From Stieleria marina (GTDB lineage Bacteria > Planctomycetota > Planctomycetia > Pirellulales > Pirellulaceae), in contig CP036526.1 of assembly GCA_007741555.1 (NCBI GenBank), positions 1,860,001 through 1,924,000 of the forward strand: a stretch of 64,000 nucleotides of DNA. Reading direction: 5' to 3'. This document shows, piece by piece, positions 63,857-64,000 of the stretch. The position numbers were made by a program, and so were the translations under genes. Within the stretch, counting starts at the first letter, position 1, and each line of letters begins with the position of its first letter. The notes under the pieces are model-generated. The model had not been told where the DNA came from. It worked only from the letters and a program-made list of their open reading frames with translations, and did not search any database.

Positions 63857-64000
63857 TGCACTTGCACAACCAAAAGAAATCTACGGCGTTTACGCTGGTA
63901 GAAATGTTGGTCGCAATGGCGATCACGATGCTGATGATGGCCGCACTTGCGCGTGCCTTCGGATTCGTAGGGGAGGCTGTCAAAGACAGTCGCGCCGACG
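63853..64000 (+). CDS. GspJ/PilW-like pseudopilin, truncated by the window edge
   Basis: The ATG at 63853 overlaps the giant gene stop; a second ATG follows directly. The 12-residue leader MMHLHNQKKSTA ends in Ala, then FTLVEMLVAMAITMLMMAAL with Glu at +5 (in part), typical of GspJ or PilW. The next visible residues ARAFGFVGEAVKDSRAD also fit a minor pseudopilin. The remainder lies beyond position 64000, so the size is unknown. Confidence 0.8.
   Translation, partial: MMHLHNQKKSTAFTLVEMLVAMAITMLMMAALARAFGFVGEAVKDSRAD

Noticed and set aside
55695-64000. Lipoproteins or ordinary signal-peptide proteins instead of pseudopilins
   Set aside because: The basic leader, FTLVE or VTLIE sequence and long hydrophobic stretch are class III prepilin features, not signal peptidase I or II sites.

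Overview
The window comes from a planctomycete, most likely a Pirellulaceae member close to Rhodopirellula. This is inferred from protein content only. The markers are a ThuA plus PVC-type dehydrogenase protein with a companion c-type cytochrome, secreted WD40 and PQQ-like propeller proteins, sialidases, methanopterin-type cofactor genes in a bacterium, KdsA together with outer-membrane assembly proteins, and a type II secretion/type IV pilus-like locus with unusually large pseudopilins. No rRNA, tRNA, CRISPR, phage or insertion sequence was found. Most genes lack an obvious Shine-Dalgarno, and I chose several starts by signal peptide or domain border.

Layout. 1-2.1 kb: the tail of an unknown gene, then a HAD phosphatase overlapping dinB. 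2.2-5.7 kb (minus): an Omp85/BamA system apparently divided into a five-POTRA protein and a separate N-terminally extended beta-barrel protein. 6-9.8 kb (plus): lipid kinase, kdsA and a lipoprotein with a dead-looking transglutaminase fold. 9.8-12.4 kb (minus): three genes resembling mfnD, mfnF and mfnE of methanopterin biosynthesis. 12.6-17.7 kb (minus): a sufR-sufC-sufB-sufD-sufT operon with a palindromic operator in the sufR promoter and hairpin-rich spacers. 17.9-26.7 kb: glucose dehydrogenase-like enzyme, small proteins, two sialidases, a WD40 protein, DUF3859 and a PQQ-like propeller. 26.9-41.4 kb: DEAD-box helicase, patatin, EF-hand protein, Ser/Thr kinase, NtrC-type regulator, mgtE, efp and divergent epmB, tatD, cdsA, leuB. 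41.6-45.8 kb: ThuA/PVC dehydrogenase and cytochrome pair.

46.1-64 kb (plus, running off the window): a secretion/pilus locus in the order assembly ATPase, PilT, second assembly ATPase, GspF, then pseudopilins of 390, 428, 445 and 416 residues, a giant 1834-residue GspK-like protein, and the start of another pseudopilin. The ATPases would drive extension and retraction, GspF would be the inner-membrane platform, and the pseudopilins would form the fibre and its tip. No secretin or prepilin peptidase gene is in the window.

The best candidates for something undescribed are the divided BamA and the giant-pseudopilin locus. The suf operator and spacers, and the 15-bp tandem array touching leuB, are secondary.
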